Below are positions 22,548 to 34,201 of a stretch of DNA of 64,000 nt, in pieces. The stretch comes from Scleroderma bovista (lineage: Eukaryota > Basidiomycota > Agaricomycetes > Boletales > Sclerodermataceae): contig JAYMGJ010000017.1 of NCBI GenBank assembly GCA_037178675.1, positions 1 to 64,000 on the forward strand, read 5' to 3'. How positions within the stretch are numbered: the stretch's first letter is position 1; each line of letters opens with the position of its first letter. A program made the position numbers and the translations under genes. Below the pieces are notes generated by a model. The model was not told where the DNA came from and made no database searches. It saw only the letters and a list, made by a program, of their open reading frames with translations.

Positions 22548-23330
22548 ATGGCTACTGATATAACTCCATATCAAATCTCCCTAGCCTTGCAATACATCGG
22601 CATGCGATTTCGGCGGTTTTCCCATGCCATCCAGCAATCGGCCAGACAGTCTATGCAACCGCCGGCAAATTGGTTTCGGCATGTGCAGCTGGAAGTGGTA
22701 TGTGGCTAATTTGTCTTGGAACCTTCCGGTTAAACAAGGTGTAGAGGGTGCTGGAACGCCTACTTGCATCCTCAAGTTCCCTGGGGTCCGTCATGCATGT
22801 TCCGCATGCCGCAAACATTATCCTTCATGCAGTAACCCCCAGAAATGTGTCAGAAGATGGATTATTGCAGCATATAAGGGACCTCAACATATTCCAGGTA
22901 AAATCAGCTGAAGCTCAAATTCGGACAACCGGTGTGATGCCAAACACCTGGTGGGTGGATGGCCGAAGCTTACTGGAAGGGTATGACTGCCGGTCAATTG
23001 GGGAGATGGTGCAAGAGGCCGAGCTTTTCTTCCCCACAGTTCAGGTAACACAATCAAATCTTTACTTCGTTTTTGTTCACCAGATCCCAGGATGGCACAG
23101 ATGGCCTCCCACTGTTATTCAACATGGAGAAAATGCCACCTGAATCACTCCAGCAAATGATCCGCTGGTGTGATGTGACTTTGCGGGAGATAAGGTCCGA
23201 CATCGACAAATCTCATGCGGTGATGCAATTTTGTCAAGACCGGCTGGCACTGTTTGATGAGGTTCCCGAGATGAAGGAAGAGTTGATGGATGCATGGGTC
23301 GGATCGGTGGCCCGGCCAAAAAAGCAATAA
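22548..23330 (+). CDS. Unknown 229-aa protein of the KDZ-TET/JBP cassette
   Basis: Spliced model: 22548-22697, 22745-23044, 23091-23330, with introns of 47 and 46 nt (GT-AG). The exons total exactly 690 nt with no internal stop, giving 229 aa. The protein starts MATDITPYQISLALQYIG, has a helical, Arg/Gln-rich N-terminal third, a middle part with NTWWVDGRSLLEGYD, and an acidic, probably coiled C-terminal third (IRWCDVTLREIRSDIDK, then FDEVPEMKEELMDAW). It ends in a basic ARPKKQ tail. No signal peptide, membrane segment, cysteine cluster or catalytic motif is evident, and I do not recognise a family. It is divergent from the dioxygenase gene and convergent with the transposase (80 bp between stops), which suggests it is cargo of the same element. 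A TATA box precedes the start. Confidence 0.75.
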
Positions 23331-23410
23331 CCTGGGATAGTGGCCGGTACATATATTTATTTCAATGTAACTTTGTATGGGAATATGGTGAAGCTGTGGT
23401 GCCATTTCAT

Positions 23411-26400
23411 TCAGCAGAGTGAATGCAATCGCTCATACATTTGACACTGTCTGGCTGCATAACAAGCTAATCCGGCATTGCCTGCTGCTGCACCTGCTGA
23501 TCTCCGGCCGGACCAAAATTCAACCCGTGCAGAGAAAAACCCCTGTGTCCAATCGGCCTCACAGGTGAGTAATTGGACCTCCTCTTGCCACCTGTCCCGG
23601 AGTGCCTTTGTTCTTAACCAATGAACACGGTAAACTAGATAAAGTAGTGAGTGTCAGAGGCATGGCAGCATTATAATAGAGCACAGACATTCGGACATCC
23701 AATTATTCATTGCAGTATCCCGGGGTACATCCATGGTCCAGAACCATGCCAATGTATCATCCCGATGACCTCTTGCATTTGGGTCGGCAATTGCAGTACT
23801 CACCCTCAAGTCTTTTTCACATAGCTCCTGGTACCGGCTTAAGATCTCCTGACTGGCTCCCAATACAATCATTTGTGTCCGGCACCTGCAATATATGGCG
23901 GCATGCCGTTGCACAACAGCTTCTGTGCTCACAACCCTGCCCCAGGCTGTAGTTTGAGATGACAGCCTTGTCTGCAAGTGCCAGCCGGAGTTCATGCAAT
24001 GCATCATTGGCCTGCCCCTGCCGGAGGTGCAGCTCCTGGTCCACTACCCCACCGACCCCGAACCTTTGAAAGTGGTCCTTGCCCACATAGGATGGCAGTG
24101 GTAGCACTACTAAGTCTGCATTTTCCACTGTTGGTGTCAAAAAAGGATCATTACCATCATACCCATTGTCTGTATCCTCTGGAGTTTGACCGGCGAGCTG
24201 AAGAAGATCATTGGAGTTGTCCCCAAAGAATCTTGCTGCGCACTCCATGATCCCGGTAATCTGGGACTGCAACCAGTCACGGCGGCGGACCATTGAAAGT
24301 CTTTGAGTTTCTGTCATGCCGGAACGGCTCCGGCGAGAGTCTATGGCAAGCACAATTTGTGCTTCTTCCACCTTCAATGCCTTTGCTATCCATGTGGCTG
24401 ATCCACGTGGACAACAGTCCTCCCCCTGCCGGGCTATCAGGTTGATCTCAATAGATTTTGTTGTCGGTTGTCATATCCATACTTTTCCAGTCGCAACTCC
24501 GGTCTAACCATGGCCCGCCTGACCTCTCCTTAGGCATAGATGCAACTCCGGATCTAGTCCGGCCATCTCCAGCCCTATAGCTGCACTCCAGCTCAACTCC
24601 GGTCACTACGTCCATCTCCGCCTCAGGACTAACCCCTGTCTTCTTACAGACAGATCCACAGTCTAACTCCTCCGTGTCGGACCTGTACCTACCACTAGTC
24701 GCTACTCCGGTTTCAGTCCGGCCACTCCCTTAGCCTTGTCTGCGACGTAGCCCAACTCCGGCTGGTACATCCAACTCCGGCTCAGTTCTGCTCCTGCTCC
24801 TGCTCCACTTCCTCTGTCAGGTCCACCAAAGGCTTAGGACATTTCCATGTCCAACTCCGGACCTTCCTCCGGCTACTCCGCCCTTCCTCCACCTGTGCAC
24901 TCCCTCCGCTCTTGCACTTCCTCCGGTCATGCACTTCCTCCGGTTGTGCACTTCCTCCGGTCCCACTTCCTCCGGTCCTGGACATCGCTCCGGACTTAAC
25001 ATTAGTTAAGTCCACCTCTGACCCTTACCTGTCCTCTTCCAACCTAGTTCCCTTGTCCCTGCTTTTCCTCCGTCGTCCCTGTAACTCTAGTTCCCCGTGT
25101 CTGCTTCCGCTCCGGTTTATTTTCCTGTCCCTGCTTTATTTTCTTGTACCTGGTTTATTTTCCTGTCTGCTTCTGCTCCATCCCTTGTCCCGACTAAGGT
25201 GTTTACTTGTCACCGTATATACTCACCCTAGTTCTCATTTACTATATAAACTACTATACTCCGGCCTAGTAGTTTCCTTAGATCAAATCTCGACTAAGAT
25301 ACTCCCCACTCTGTACTACCCATTATGCTCTCCTAATCCATCTGTTCATCTTGTTCTCCTGAACTCCAGCCAACTCCGGCCTCCGTCCTATCTCGTCCCC
25401 TTGGTCCTATGTCCGATCCTAGCAAGTCTCCTACTTGCACGAGGGCAAAAGCCACCTCTGTCCCAGACTCGACGCTAGACCTCTCAGGACTTATCCCACC
25501 TCTGGGATGTCCTTCGTCCGGACAAACTGCGCTTTACTCCAGTCCACTTTCCCACGGTCCGGACTAACTCCGCAAAACCTGGACTTACTTCCAGTGCTAC
25601 TCCAGCACCCGGACTTCGTCCGTATGACCCGGACTTGACTCTCTGCACTAAGTAGCACATACTAGTGCCAGGACTTACCTCCTCATTAGTTCCCTGCACC
25701 CCTGGACCTCCTAGTAAGATCGTCGAGGAGAACCGGTTTTGACAGTCGGTGCTTTGAACATTAAGGTCAACCAAATCCATAAGGTCTGTAGGTGCTCACC
25801 TTTCTCTAGTTGAACCTCAAAAATATCCATTGCCTTTGGATCCACAATTCTATTGGCCAAAGCAACTGTCTCCTGATGTTCCCATTTCTGACGGACCTCT
25901 GGTGGAACCCCATTGTCCAACGCGGCAAAGGACTCCGCAACTAATTCCAATGACCATCTGGCGGTTAGTAGCTTTTTCTTGAGAACCAAAGCTGTGGAAA
26001 TGTAAGCCCCGTCCGGCATTTCACCATGGCATTGTCACCACTTACGCATGCGGACCATCTTCAAGAAATTGCTGTCATTCATTTGGAAATCTAGCAACTC
26101 CTGTCTATGGGGTGTTGCCATTCCCCGAGCAGAAGGGGAGACCACATTAAGGGAGGACCACAAGGTTTCCATTATCTCTCCATCCACACGGCCTGCTGCG
26201 GGAATAAAATTAGGAGCATACCGGGCAAAGCATTCTGTCTGGTGACCATGGACATGCCAGAGCCCAATGCCTGGCCTAATCTGTAGACCCTCCGGTAAAG
26301 AAATAAAATTGTTTGCTTGCAGCCGCCGCACCAGGTTTTTGCTGTATTGACAATTGATATCATAAAATGTTATCACATGTTGTTGTGGATCCATGGCATG

Positions 26401-27176
26401 CCGGACCACATGCACCAAGGCATAATCCATGTTCACCTGTCTAAATGCCAGTAAGGTTTCGAGTAGATCTGATACCATATAACATACTGTTCCCCCTTTT
26501 GAAAGTCCACCATGGCATGGGGAATAAAACATCCATGTCTTGCACATGCACATCCCCCAATGCCGGTTGCTGCCAACTGGTTTCTCTGTGCATTTGCCTG
26601 GTTCACTGCCCGGTGGTTGTTGCAATCGGACCGCTGGCCCAGCCATCAGCAGTGCACCACCCCACATTTCCAAACTTTCACATACCTCCACTGGATTCGG
26701 TGTGGTGATAAGATATTGCTTATACCTGTCCGATGTGACCATATAACCCCTTCCATCCATCAGCCATAACTCTTGATCGGAATTCTTGGGTTTCATGTGT
26801 TCGGCCTTGAAATTACCATCCATCACAATAGTTCTTGTAAATATCCAACTTCCGGAACTGTAAGCCGATGGATAATATATGAACCACAAAATGCCTTACT
26901 TGGTGAGATTGACCTCTTGATCAGATGGGATATTGACACCAGGTTGCGGGCATGCTGGGCAGAAAAGAACCAGCTCGCCCGGCCCCGGATCAGGGAAGCC
27001 TTCATGGAACCCTTGCCATTTCAACAGCTTCAAGACCCTCCATATCCGGGATACTCTAAGCAGTTCCCGATACCGGTCCTTCCAATTGGCTTATATGAGC
27101 ATTCGAAAGAAGGGAATAGTGATACTGGCTCACAGGGACCAGATGAGGGAATGCATTGGATGTGTTTCTCCGGAGC
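23411..27176 (-). pseudogene. KDZ-family transposase, 5'-truncated, frameshifted and interrupted by a solo LTR
   Basis: Exons on the minus strand: (cut at 27176)-26900, 26857-26046, 25991-25800, 25751-25745 continuing beyond the solo LTR at 24468-23689, and 23634-23411. Seen: the cysteine motif CPACPQPGVNIPSDQE, and catalytic-type acidic residues in MDGNFKAEHMK, TFYDINCQYSKN and VDGEIMETLWS. A WHVHGHQ.ECFARYAPNF block and a C-terminal HELRLALADKAV, DPNARGHRDDTLAWFWTMD and YRVHWLR series also match KDZ transposases. Damage: the 5' exons end at an LTR element (27177); a 1,276-bp solo LTR sits seven bases into an exon; and near 23950 the frame shifts after ALADKAVIS, with a stretch missing before TTAWGRVVSTEAVV. 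It therefore cannot make a full transposase. Confidence 0.88.
24469..25744 (-). mobile_element. Solo LTR, family B, inserted in the KDZ transposase gene
   Basis: The 1,276-bp segment starts TGTCATATCCATAC and ends GGTTTTGACA. It is flanked by the direct repeat GTCGGT (24463-24468 and 25745-25750). It is the reverse complement of the LTR at 27177-28400, with small indels. The insertion falls seven bases into a KDZ exon. Without the LTR and one repeat copy the exon reads on in frame, so the target was an intact exon at this point when the element landed. Confidence 0.92.
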
Positions 27177-28400
27177 TGTCAAAACCGGTTCTCCTCAACG
27201 ATCTTACTAGGAGGTCCAGGGGTGCAGGGAACTAATGAGGAGGTAAGTCCTGACACTAGTATGTGCTACTTAGTGCAGAGAGTCAAGTCCGGGTCATACG
27301 GACGAAGTCCGGGCGCTGGAGGAGCACTGGAAGTAAGTCCGGGTTTTGCAGAGTTAGTCCGGACCGCGGGAAAGTGGACCGGAGTAAAGTGCAGTTTGTC
27401 TGGACGAAGGACATCCCAGAGGTGGGATAAGTCCTGAGAGGTCTAGCATTGAGTCTGGGACAGAGGTGGCTTTTGCCCTCGTGCAAGTAGGAGACTTGCT
27501 AGGATCGGACATAGGACCAAGGGGACGAGATAGGACGGAGGCCGGAGTTGGCCGGAGTTCAGGAGTTCAGATGAACAGATGGATTAGGAGAGCATAATGG
27601 GTAGTACAGAGTGGGGAGTATCTTAGTCGAGATTTGATCTAAGGAAACTACTAGGCCGGAGTATAGTAGTTTATATAGTAAATGAGAACTAGGGTGAGTA
27701 TATACGGTGACAAGTAAACACCTTAGTTGGGACAAGGGATGGAGCAGAAACGGACAGGAAAATAAAGCAGGTACAGGAAAATAAACCGGAGCGGGAGCAG
27801 ACACGGGGAACTAGAGATACAGGGATGACGGAGGAAAAGCAGGGACAAGGAAACTAGGTCAGAAGAGGACAGGTAAGGGTCAGAGGTGGACTTAACTAAT
27901 GTTAAGTCCGGAGCGATGTCCAGGACCGGAGGAAGTGCAAGAGCGGAGGGAGTGCACGAGCGGAGGGAGTGCACAGGTGGAGGAAGGGCGGAGTAGCCGG
28001 AGGAAGGTCCGGAGTTGGACATGGAAATGTCCTAAGCCTTTGGTGGACCTGACAGAGGAAGTGGAGCAGGAGCAGGAGCAGAACTGAGCCGGAGTTGGAT
28101 GTACCAGCCGGAGTTGGGCTACGTCGCAGACAAGGCTAAGGGAGTGGCCGGACTGAAACCGGAGTAGCGACTAGTGGTAGGTACAGGTCCGACACGGAGG
28201 AGTTAGACTGTGGATCTGTCTGTAAGAAGACAGGGGTTAGTCCTGAGGCGGAGATGGACGTAGTGACCGGAGTTGAGCTGAAGTGCAGCTATAGGGCTGG
28301 AGATGGCCGGACTAGATCCGGAGTTGCATCTATGCCTAAGGAGAGGTCAGGCGGGCCATGGTTAGACCGGAGTTGCGACTGGAAAAGTATGGATATGACA
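27177..28400 (+). repeat. Left LTR of the family B element
   Basis: TG...CA ends, 1,224 bp. It is the full-length counterpart of the solo LTR at 24469-25744 (inverted) and of the shorter LTR at 33459-34201. Confidence 0.88.
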
Positions 28401-31400
28401 GTATCCCCCTCTTAGGGCCGAGCCCTCGAGGCTTCAGTGCGGATGCAACATAGAGTGTGAGGTCTACCATTGGGACTAACAGAAGGACTAGGCTAAGGTC
28501 CGGGTGAACCATCAGTGAGTGATGATACCGGAGATGAGTCCAGGTCCAGGAAGTCCAAGCCAGAGCAAACAGGTGTCAAGGTCAGACAGTCAGGCAGGAT
28601 GTCGGAGTAGACGGAGTGTCTCAGAGAAGCGACAGTATGTCGGAGAAGTGAGTCAGATGACTCAGGAGACGACATGGTGTATCCGGAGTTGAAAAGGAGT
28701 CAGGAATCACAAGCAAGACAGCTGGAGATGTCACAGTGGACAAAGTGTTCCGGAGAAGACACCAGGAGTCAGGACAAGGAGTCTGATGACACAGGAGGTC
28801 CGGAGTTTTGAGTTGCAAGCAAGGAACTGCGAGCAGGAGTCAAGGCAGGGAAGCAGATGGCTCCGGAGATGATATGAGAAGTCCGGAGTTTTTTAGATAT
28901 GGACTGGAGATCATAAGCAGGAGTCAAGACAAGCAGTCAGATGAATCCACAGATGATACAAGAAGTCCGGAATTTTTTGGTGCAAGCTGAAGATTGCAAG
29001 CGCAAGTAGCACCGACAGAGAGTCTGATGACTCTGGAGATGACACGGAAGTCCGGAATTTTGAGATTCAAGCCGGAGATGGTAAGCAGGGTGTCAGGAGA
29101 GGGAGTCGGATGACTACAAAGGTGACAAATAAAGTCCAGAATTACAAGTTGGAGATCGCAAGCAGAACTGCTGGAGGCGTCGACAAGAACAGAGGACAAG
29201 ATGTCCGGAGTTTTGAGATGCAAACCAGACATCGAAGGCAGAGCTGCTGGAGATAAGTCAGATGACCTGGGAAATGATGCAAGAGGTCCGGAGTTTTGGA
29301 TATGAGCCGGAGATGCAAAGCAGGACTTGCAGAGATGTCAGAGAGACAGGGTCTCAAAGGAAGCACCAGGAGTTTGGACAAGAAGTCAGGTGACTTAGAG
29401 AATGTCCAGAGGCAAGATGCAAACCGGAGTTTGCGAGCAGAGCTGCTAGAGCTGACCAAGACGTGACCGGGAAGTCCGCCGGAGTTGGACAGGTCAAAAG
29501 CGGAACTGCAGGAGATGGTCAGAACTTGACCAGAGAGTCCGGAGATGGACTGGAGGTGACCAGGAGTTAGAACAGACTGTCAGATTGCGCATAGAGACAA
29601 GCAATGTCTCAAGTCCAGATGCAGACCGGAAGTCGCAACCGGAGATGCTACAACTGACCAGGAGTTGACCAGTAAGTTCAGAGCTGGGCCGGAGTTGACC
29701 ACAAGGGCCGGAGAGACCAGAAATGGTCCGGAAACAGATGAGTGCAACTGAGGGAAGCACAGATTAAAAGCACAGATGAGTAGAATAAGCTCAGAGAGCA
29801 AGATGTGGGTGGCTGTAAAGCCAGAGTGACCAGAAGGTCGGGAACAGGGAATGTCCAAGCTATAGGAACCAGTGGCCGGAGAGTGGCCATAGAGTGACCC
29901 TAGAGGTTACTGACAAGGAGGGAAAGTGGTCCGACGATTTCCGGGCAAGTACTCAGCTTTCCTGTGGAAACAGTCCGGAGTTTTGAGTACAAAGTAGTAC
30001 AGTTGACCGGAGAAAGCATGGAGTTGATCCAGAAGTGGTAGGATCAGTTGATTGAGAGCCTAGATGGGTCAGGAGTCCACAAATATCAGCAACAAGAGAG
30101 AGAGTCGAAGGTTGAGGTTCTGGGTGTGCAGAAGAGAGCCGGAGTTGGGGTGCAAGTACTGCCAAGTGACCGGAAGTCCGCTAGTAGGGCCGGACAAGGA
30201 TGGGACAGTTGGTACTAAGGTAGTCAGCAGATACAAGCAGGCTAGCACAGAGGACATAGTTTTGGTGAGCCAGCTCAATGCTGTCTCGGTTGGTCGCAGA
30301 AGATTGACACAGCTGGAGAGAGTCTCCAAGCTAGAGAGCGACCGGAGATTGGGTCAGGAGTTCCGGACTGGCCGGAGACACAGTCGGAAAGGTGAGTCAG
30401 CATGACACTGTCTCAGTCGAGAGGGTTGGTACAGGACCAGGAGTTCCGGACTGGTTGAAGACACAGTCGGAAGAGTGAGTCAGCGCGAAGCTGTCCCAGA
30501 CAGGAGTGTTGGCGCGAAGCCAAACGAGCTAGCTAGTAGCTGGAAACAGGGTATGGGGTTCCGGACTGGCCGGAGATGCGACTGGAAAGGTCAGATATAG
30601 ACTACGATAAAGATAAAAAGTGACCAAAGGTTGGCCGGGGCGAAGCCCTTATCCCCTTCTTTGGGTAGACGTCCCATAGTCTACCCTCAGGGTAATGGGG
30701 TCAAAGCACCAGATGGCTGGGTCCGAGAGCAGGTAGTGCGGATGCACCAAAGTGATACTTGGGGCTAGCAAGCATAAAATGGGTTAGGCAAAACAGCAGA
30801 GGATGGTGCTGTGGAGTGAGTAAAATCCGGAGTTTTGACAACAAGGTCCGGAGTATTGACAAGAATGGTCCGGAGTAGTGATTACAAAGTCCGGAGTTTT
30901 GACAAAGAGGTCCGGAGCAGAATAGCACAGAGTGCAGTTGTCCAGGTGGACAACAACCGGAGTTACTCGGAGTAGTCAGGGATGGTGATGAGAGGTAGCC
31001 CAGGTATATGGAGACAAGAGAGTAGCGAATGCAAGGGTGAGTCCGAGTTGGTGAAACTGAAGACAAGGTCTTGGGTGGTAGCGGGTGGTTTCCGAGCGGA
31101 GGTGGTTCCTTCCAATCAAGGAAGAACCGGAGTTGCTTTCAGTGTTAGATTGCAGTCATGGGGGTTAGCCATCGCAAGCTGGATAGAAGCAGGTGGGTTT
31201 GCCCGGAGTTACCAGGAGTTCAACTGGCTAGTCGACAAGGGGTCAGAGAGAGCAGGAGGCGGAAGTAAATTCCGGAGTTTTGGAAACTAGGTTCCCAGGG
31301 GGTGACGTCAGGGGCTTGGCAAACACTGCAAGGTATTCGGTGATAATACAAACCAATACCTAATTGATCAACGGATCCTCGTAGGTGGTATGTTATGTTT

Positions 31401-31794
31401 CGAAGTTACTCCTATTAGTAGTTCCCGAGCGAGGGTTGTGCATGGAGGCACAGATTTGTGCATATAGCACCAGATTGCACCGGAGGTGCGGATTGTGCAA
31501 AAGAGCACGAAGGTTTGTGTGCAGAGACACAGAGGTGTGCACAGGGGCACGGAGAGAGTTTGTGCGACGATGCCAGAGGAGCGGAGACGACCGGAGTTGA
31601 CAATTTCAGAAAGGACAGACTCAGAGGTTGACAAGATAGTCAGAGGCAGGCAAAAGGGGACAGAATGACAGACTGGATGGCAGGACAGTGCCGGAGTTCT
31701 GGAAATAGGGGTTTCCGATGGGTAACAGCAAAGCCTGTTAGTCCGGGTAGGTGGAGAAAGTCCAGAGATACCAAGCGATCAGGTGGAGATGTGA

Positions 31795-32235
31795 CCGGAG
31801 TTAGCACACAGGGCACAGGAAGTGACCGGAGTTGGTGCGCAGCCATAGGAGATGACTGGAGTTAGTGTACTGGGCACAGAAGGCAACTGGAGTTAGCACA
31901 CAGGGCACTGTGCAGGAGGTGACCGGAGTTAGTGCGCAACCACAGGAGTTGACCGGAGTTAGTGCGCAGCCACAGGAGATGACAAGAGTTGGTGCACTGG
32001 GCACAGAAGGCAACTAGAAGTAGTATGCAGGTCACAGGAGGTGACCGGAGTTAGTGCACAATCACAGGAGTTGACCGGAGTTAGTGCGCAGCCACAAGGA
32101 GTGACCGGAGTTAGTGCACAACTACAGGAGTTGACCGGAGTTAGTGCGCAGCCACAGGGAGTGACCGGAGTTAGTGCACAACTACAGGAGTTGACCGGAG
32201 TTGGTGTGCAATCACAAGACACAACTGGAGTTAGT
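31795..32235 (+). repeat. Tandem GACCGGAGTTAGTGC repeats inside the LTR element
   Basis: A unit of about 30 bp, GTGACCGGAGTTAGTGC(A/G)CA plus a variable ten bases, is repeated at least twelve times, partly as 60-bp doublets. In one plus-strand frame (32041 onward) it reads as ten-residue repeats of the type TGVSAQ.QEL. I treat this as a by-product of the repeat and not as a protein. Confidence 0.8.
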
Positions 32236-33458
32236 GTGTGGTGCACAGGAGATGACTGGACAAGGTCTAGATACCATGGACAAGAGTGTCAAGGGTGCAA
32301 AGAGCGACTAGAAAGGACAGACAGAGAGGACAGACAGAAGGACAGACACAAGACTGTCAAGAGCAAAGGTAGGGAGCAAAGACTAGTGGATGGCCTGCTG
32401 CATAGGTCCGGAGTTGGCTGGAGTTTCCACAGAGCGGAAAGAGTTCCGAGTGCAAGAAGTGACATTTTGACTAGAGGAAGCCCAAGTGAACAGTAGGGCG
32501 ACCGGAGTTTTGAGCTAAAATGTCGGAGTTGGTTATAGAGTGTTCCAAAGCACTGCGGAGTACTTCCAGTGGAGTTGGGGAGCCAGAGCGGACCAAGATG
32601 CCGGAGTACCAAGGTGTTAGACACCCGAGTAGCTGCAGAGAGACAGGATATGATGTCTGAGATTGCTGAAGGCAAGGGAGCGGACGAGGACAGCAGATAC
32701 AATGCCTGGAGATGGCTACAGAGTGTAGACAATGATTTCCGGATAAAGCTGAGGGTTTCCGATGCTGGAGAAAGGATGGAAAGCCGGAAATTCAAAAGTC
32801 CGGAGTAGCCAAGAGTCTAGATAGACAAAAGGAGGCAAGAGGCAGACAGAGGCAACAGACACGATGCCAAAGAATGGAATGGCTGCAGAGTGTGGACAAG
32901 GTGGAGCGAAGAGTTTCCAAGTCCCGGAGAAGGGACAACAAGCCGGAAAACCAAAAGTCCGGAGTTGATGAGGGTCAGAGCAGCCAAAGGAAGGCAAAGG
33001 TAGGTGCAGGCAGCAGAGCTGGTGACAAGCCAAGGCAACAGAGTGTAGAAAAATACTTCCGAGTCAGCCAGAGAGTTTCCGAGTCCAAAGAAAGGACAAG
33101 AGGGCAGAAATTCAAAAGTCCGGACTAAACAAGGGTTTGTAGAGCCGGAGTAAGATAGGGGTGGCCGGAGTTGATGCCCTAAAGAAGAGCAGTCATCGGA
33201 AATAAAGTACGAAGGACTTAGAACAAAGTCCAGGAATAGTTGCCAGTCGATGCGGGCGACCGGAGATGGTCAGAGCGGAAAGTCCGGGTAGGACAAGTCA
33301 GAGAGCGCGATGCTCAGGAGTACAGTGGCCAAGGTTGGCCGGACATGAGTGGACATGAGTGGCAGACAAAGAGAGTGGGTTTATGCATACTGTCGGAGAC
33401 AGTAAGTTCAGAGCCATGGCGGATGAATTTGCACGAGTTTTGGTGAGATCAAATCTAC

Positions 33459-34201
33459 TGTCAAAACCGGTTCTCCTCAACGATCTTACTAGGAGGTCCA
33501 GGGGTGCAGGGAACTAATGAGGAGGTAAGTCCTGACACTAGTATGTGCTACTTAGTGTGGAGAGTCAAGTCCGGGTCAAATGAACGAAGTCCGGGCACTA
33601 GAGAAGCACAGGGATGACGGAGGAAAAGCAGGGACAAGGGAACTAGGTTGGAAGAGGACAGGTAAGGGTCAGAGGTGGACTTAACTAATGTTAAGTCCAG
33701 AGCAATGTCCAGGACCGGAGGAAGTGGGACCGGAGGAAGTGGGACCGGAGGAAGTGCACGACCGGAGGGAGTGCACAGGTGGAGGAAGGGCGGAGTAGTC
33801 AGAGGAAGGTCTGGAGTTGGACATGGAAATGTCCAAGGCCATTGGTGGACCTGACAGAGGGAGCGGAGCGGAACAGGAGCAGAACTGAGCCGGAGTTGGA
33901 TGTACCAGCCGGAGTTGGGCTACGTCGCAGACAAGGCTAAGGGAGTGGCCGGACTGAAACCGGAGTAGCAACTAGTGGTAGGTACAGGTCTGACACGGAG
34001 GAGTTAGACCACGGATCTGTCTGTAGGAAGACAGGGGTTAGTCCTGAGGCGGAGATGGACGTAGTGACCGGAGTTGAGCTGGAGTGCAGCTATAGGGCTG
34101 GAGATGGCCGGACTAGATCCGGAGTTGCATCTATGCCTAAGGAGAGGTCAGGCGGGCCATGGTTAGACCGGAGTTGCGACTGGAAAAGTATGGATATGAC
34201 A
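33459..34201 (+). repeat. Right LTR of the family B element, internally deleted
   Basis: It has the same ends as the left LTR. Near 33596 it jumps from the GAAGTCCGGGC block straight to the CAGGGATGACGGAGG block, skipping about 500 bp present at about 27330-27820 in the left LTR. Confidence 0.85.

Larger units (their letters stand above)
27177..34201 (+). mobile_element. Non-coding LTR retroelement, family B (large non-autonomous type)
   Basis: Two direct LTRs bound a 5-kb interior: 27177-28400 (1,224 bp) and 33459-34201 (743 bp, with about 500 bp deleted inside). Both start TGTCAAAACCGG and end GGATATGACA. The interior has no gag, protease, reverse transcriptase or integrase motif in any frame, only short frames. 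It is crowded with CCGGAG(TT). Right after the left LTR comes GTATCCCCCTCTTAGGG, where a primer-binding site would be; I cannot match it to a tRNA. The outer flanks (GGAGC and CACAG) are not a target duplication, so the ends may come from different insertions. It cuts off the 5' part of the KDZ gene. Confidence 0.75.

Noticed and set aside
31795..32496. Open frame with ten-residue TGVSAQ repeats
   Set aside because: Translation of a 30-bp tandem repeat within a non-coding LTR element; other frames in the same stretch are also repetitive.
28401..33458. Degraded gag-pol in the LTR element interior
   Set aside because: No zinc knuckle, protease, reverse transcriptase or integrase motif was found in any frame; only short frames through CCGGAG-rich DNA.
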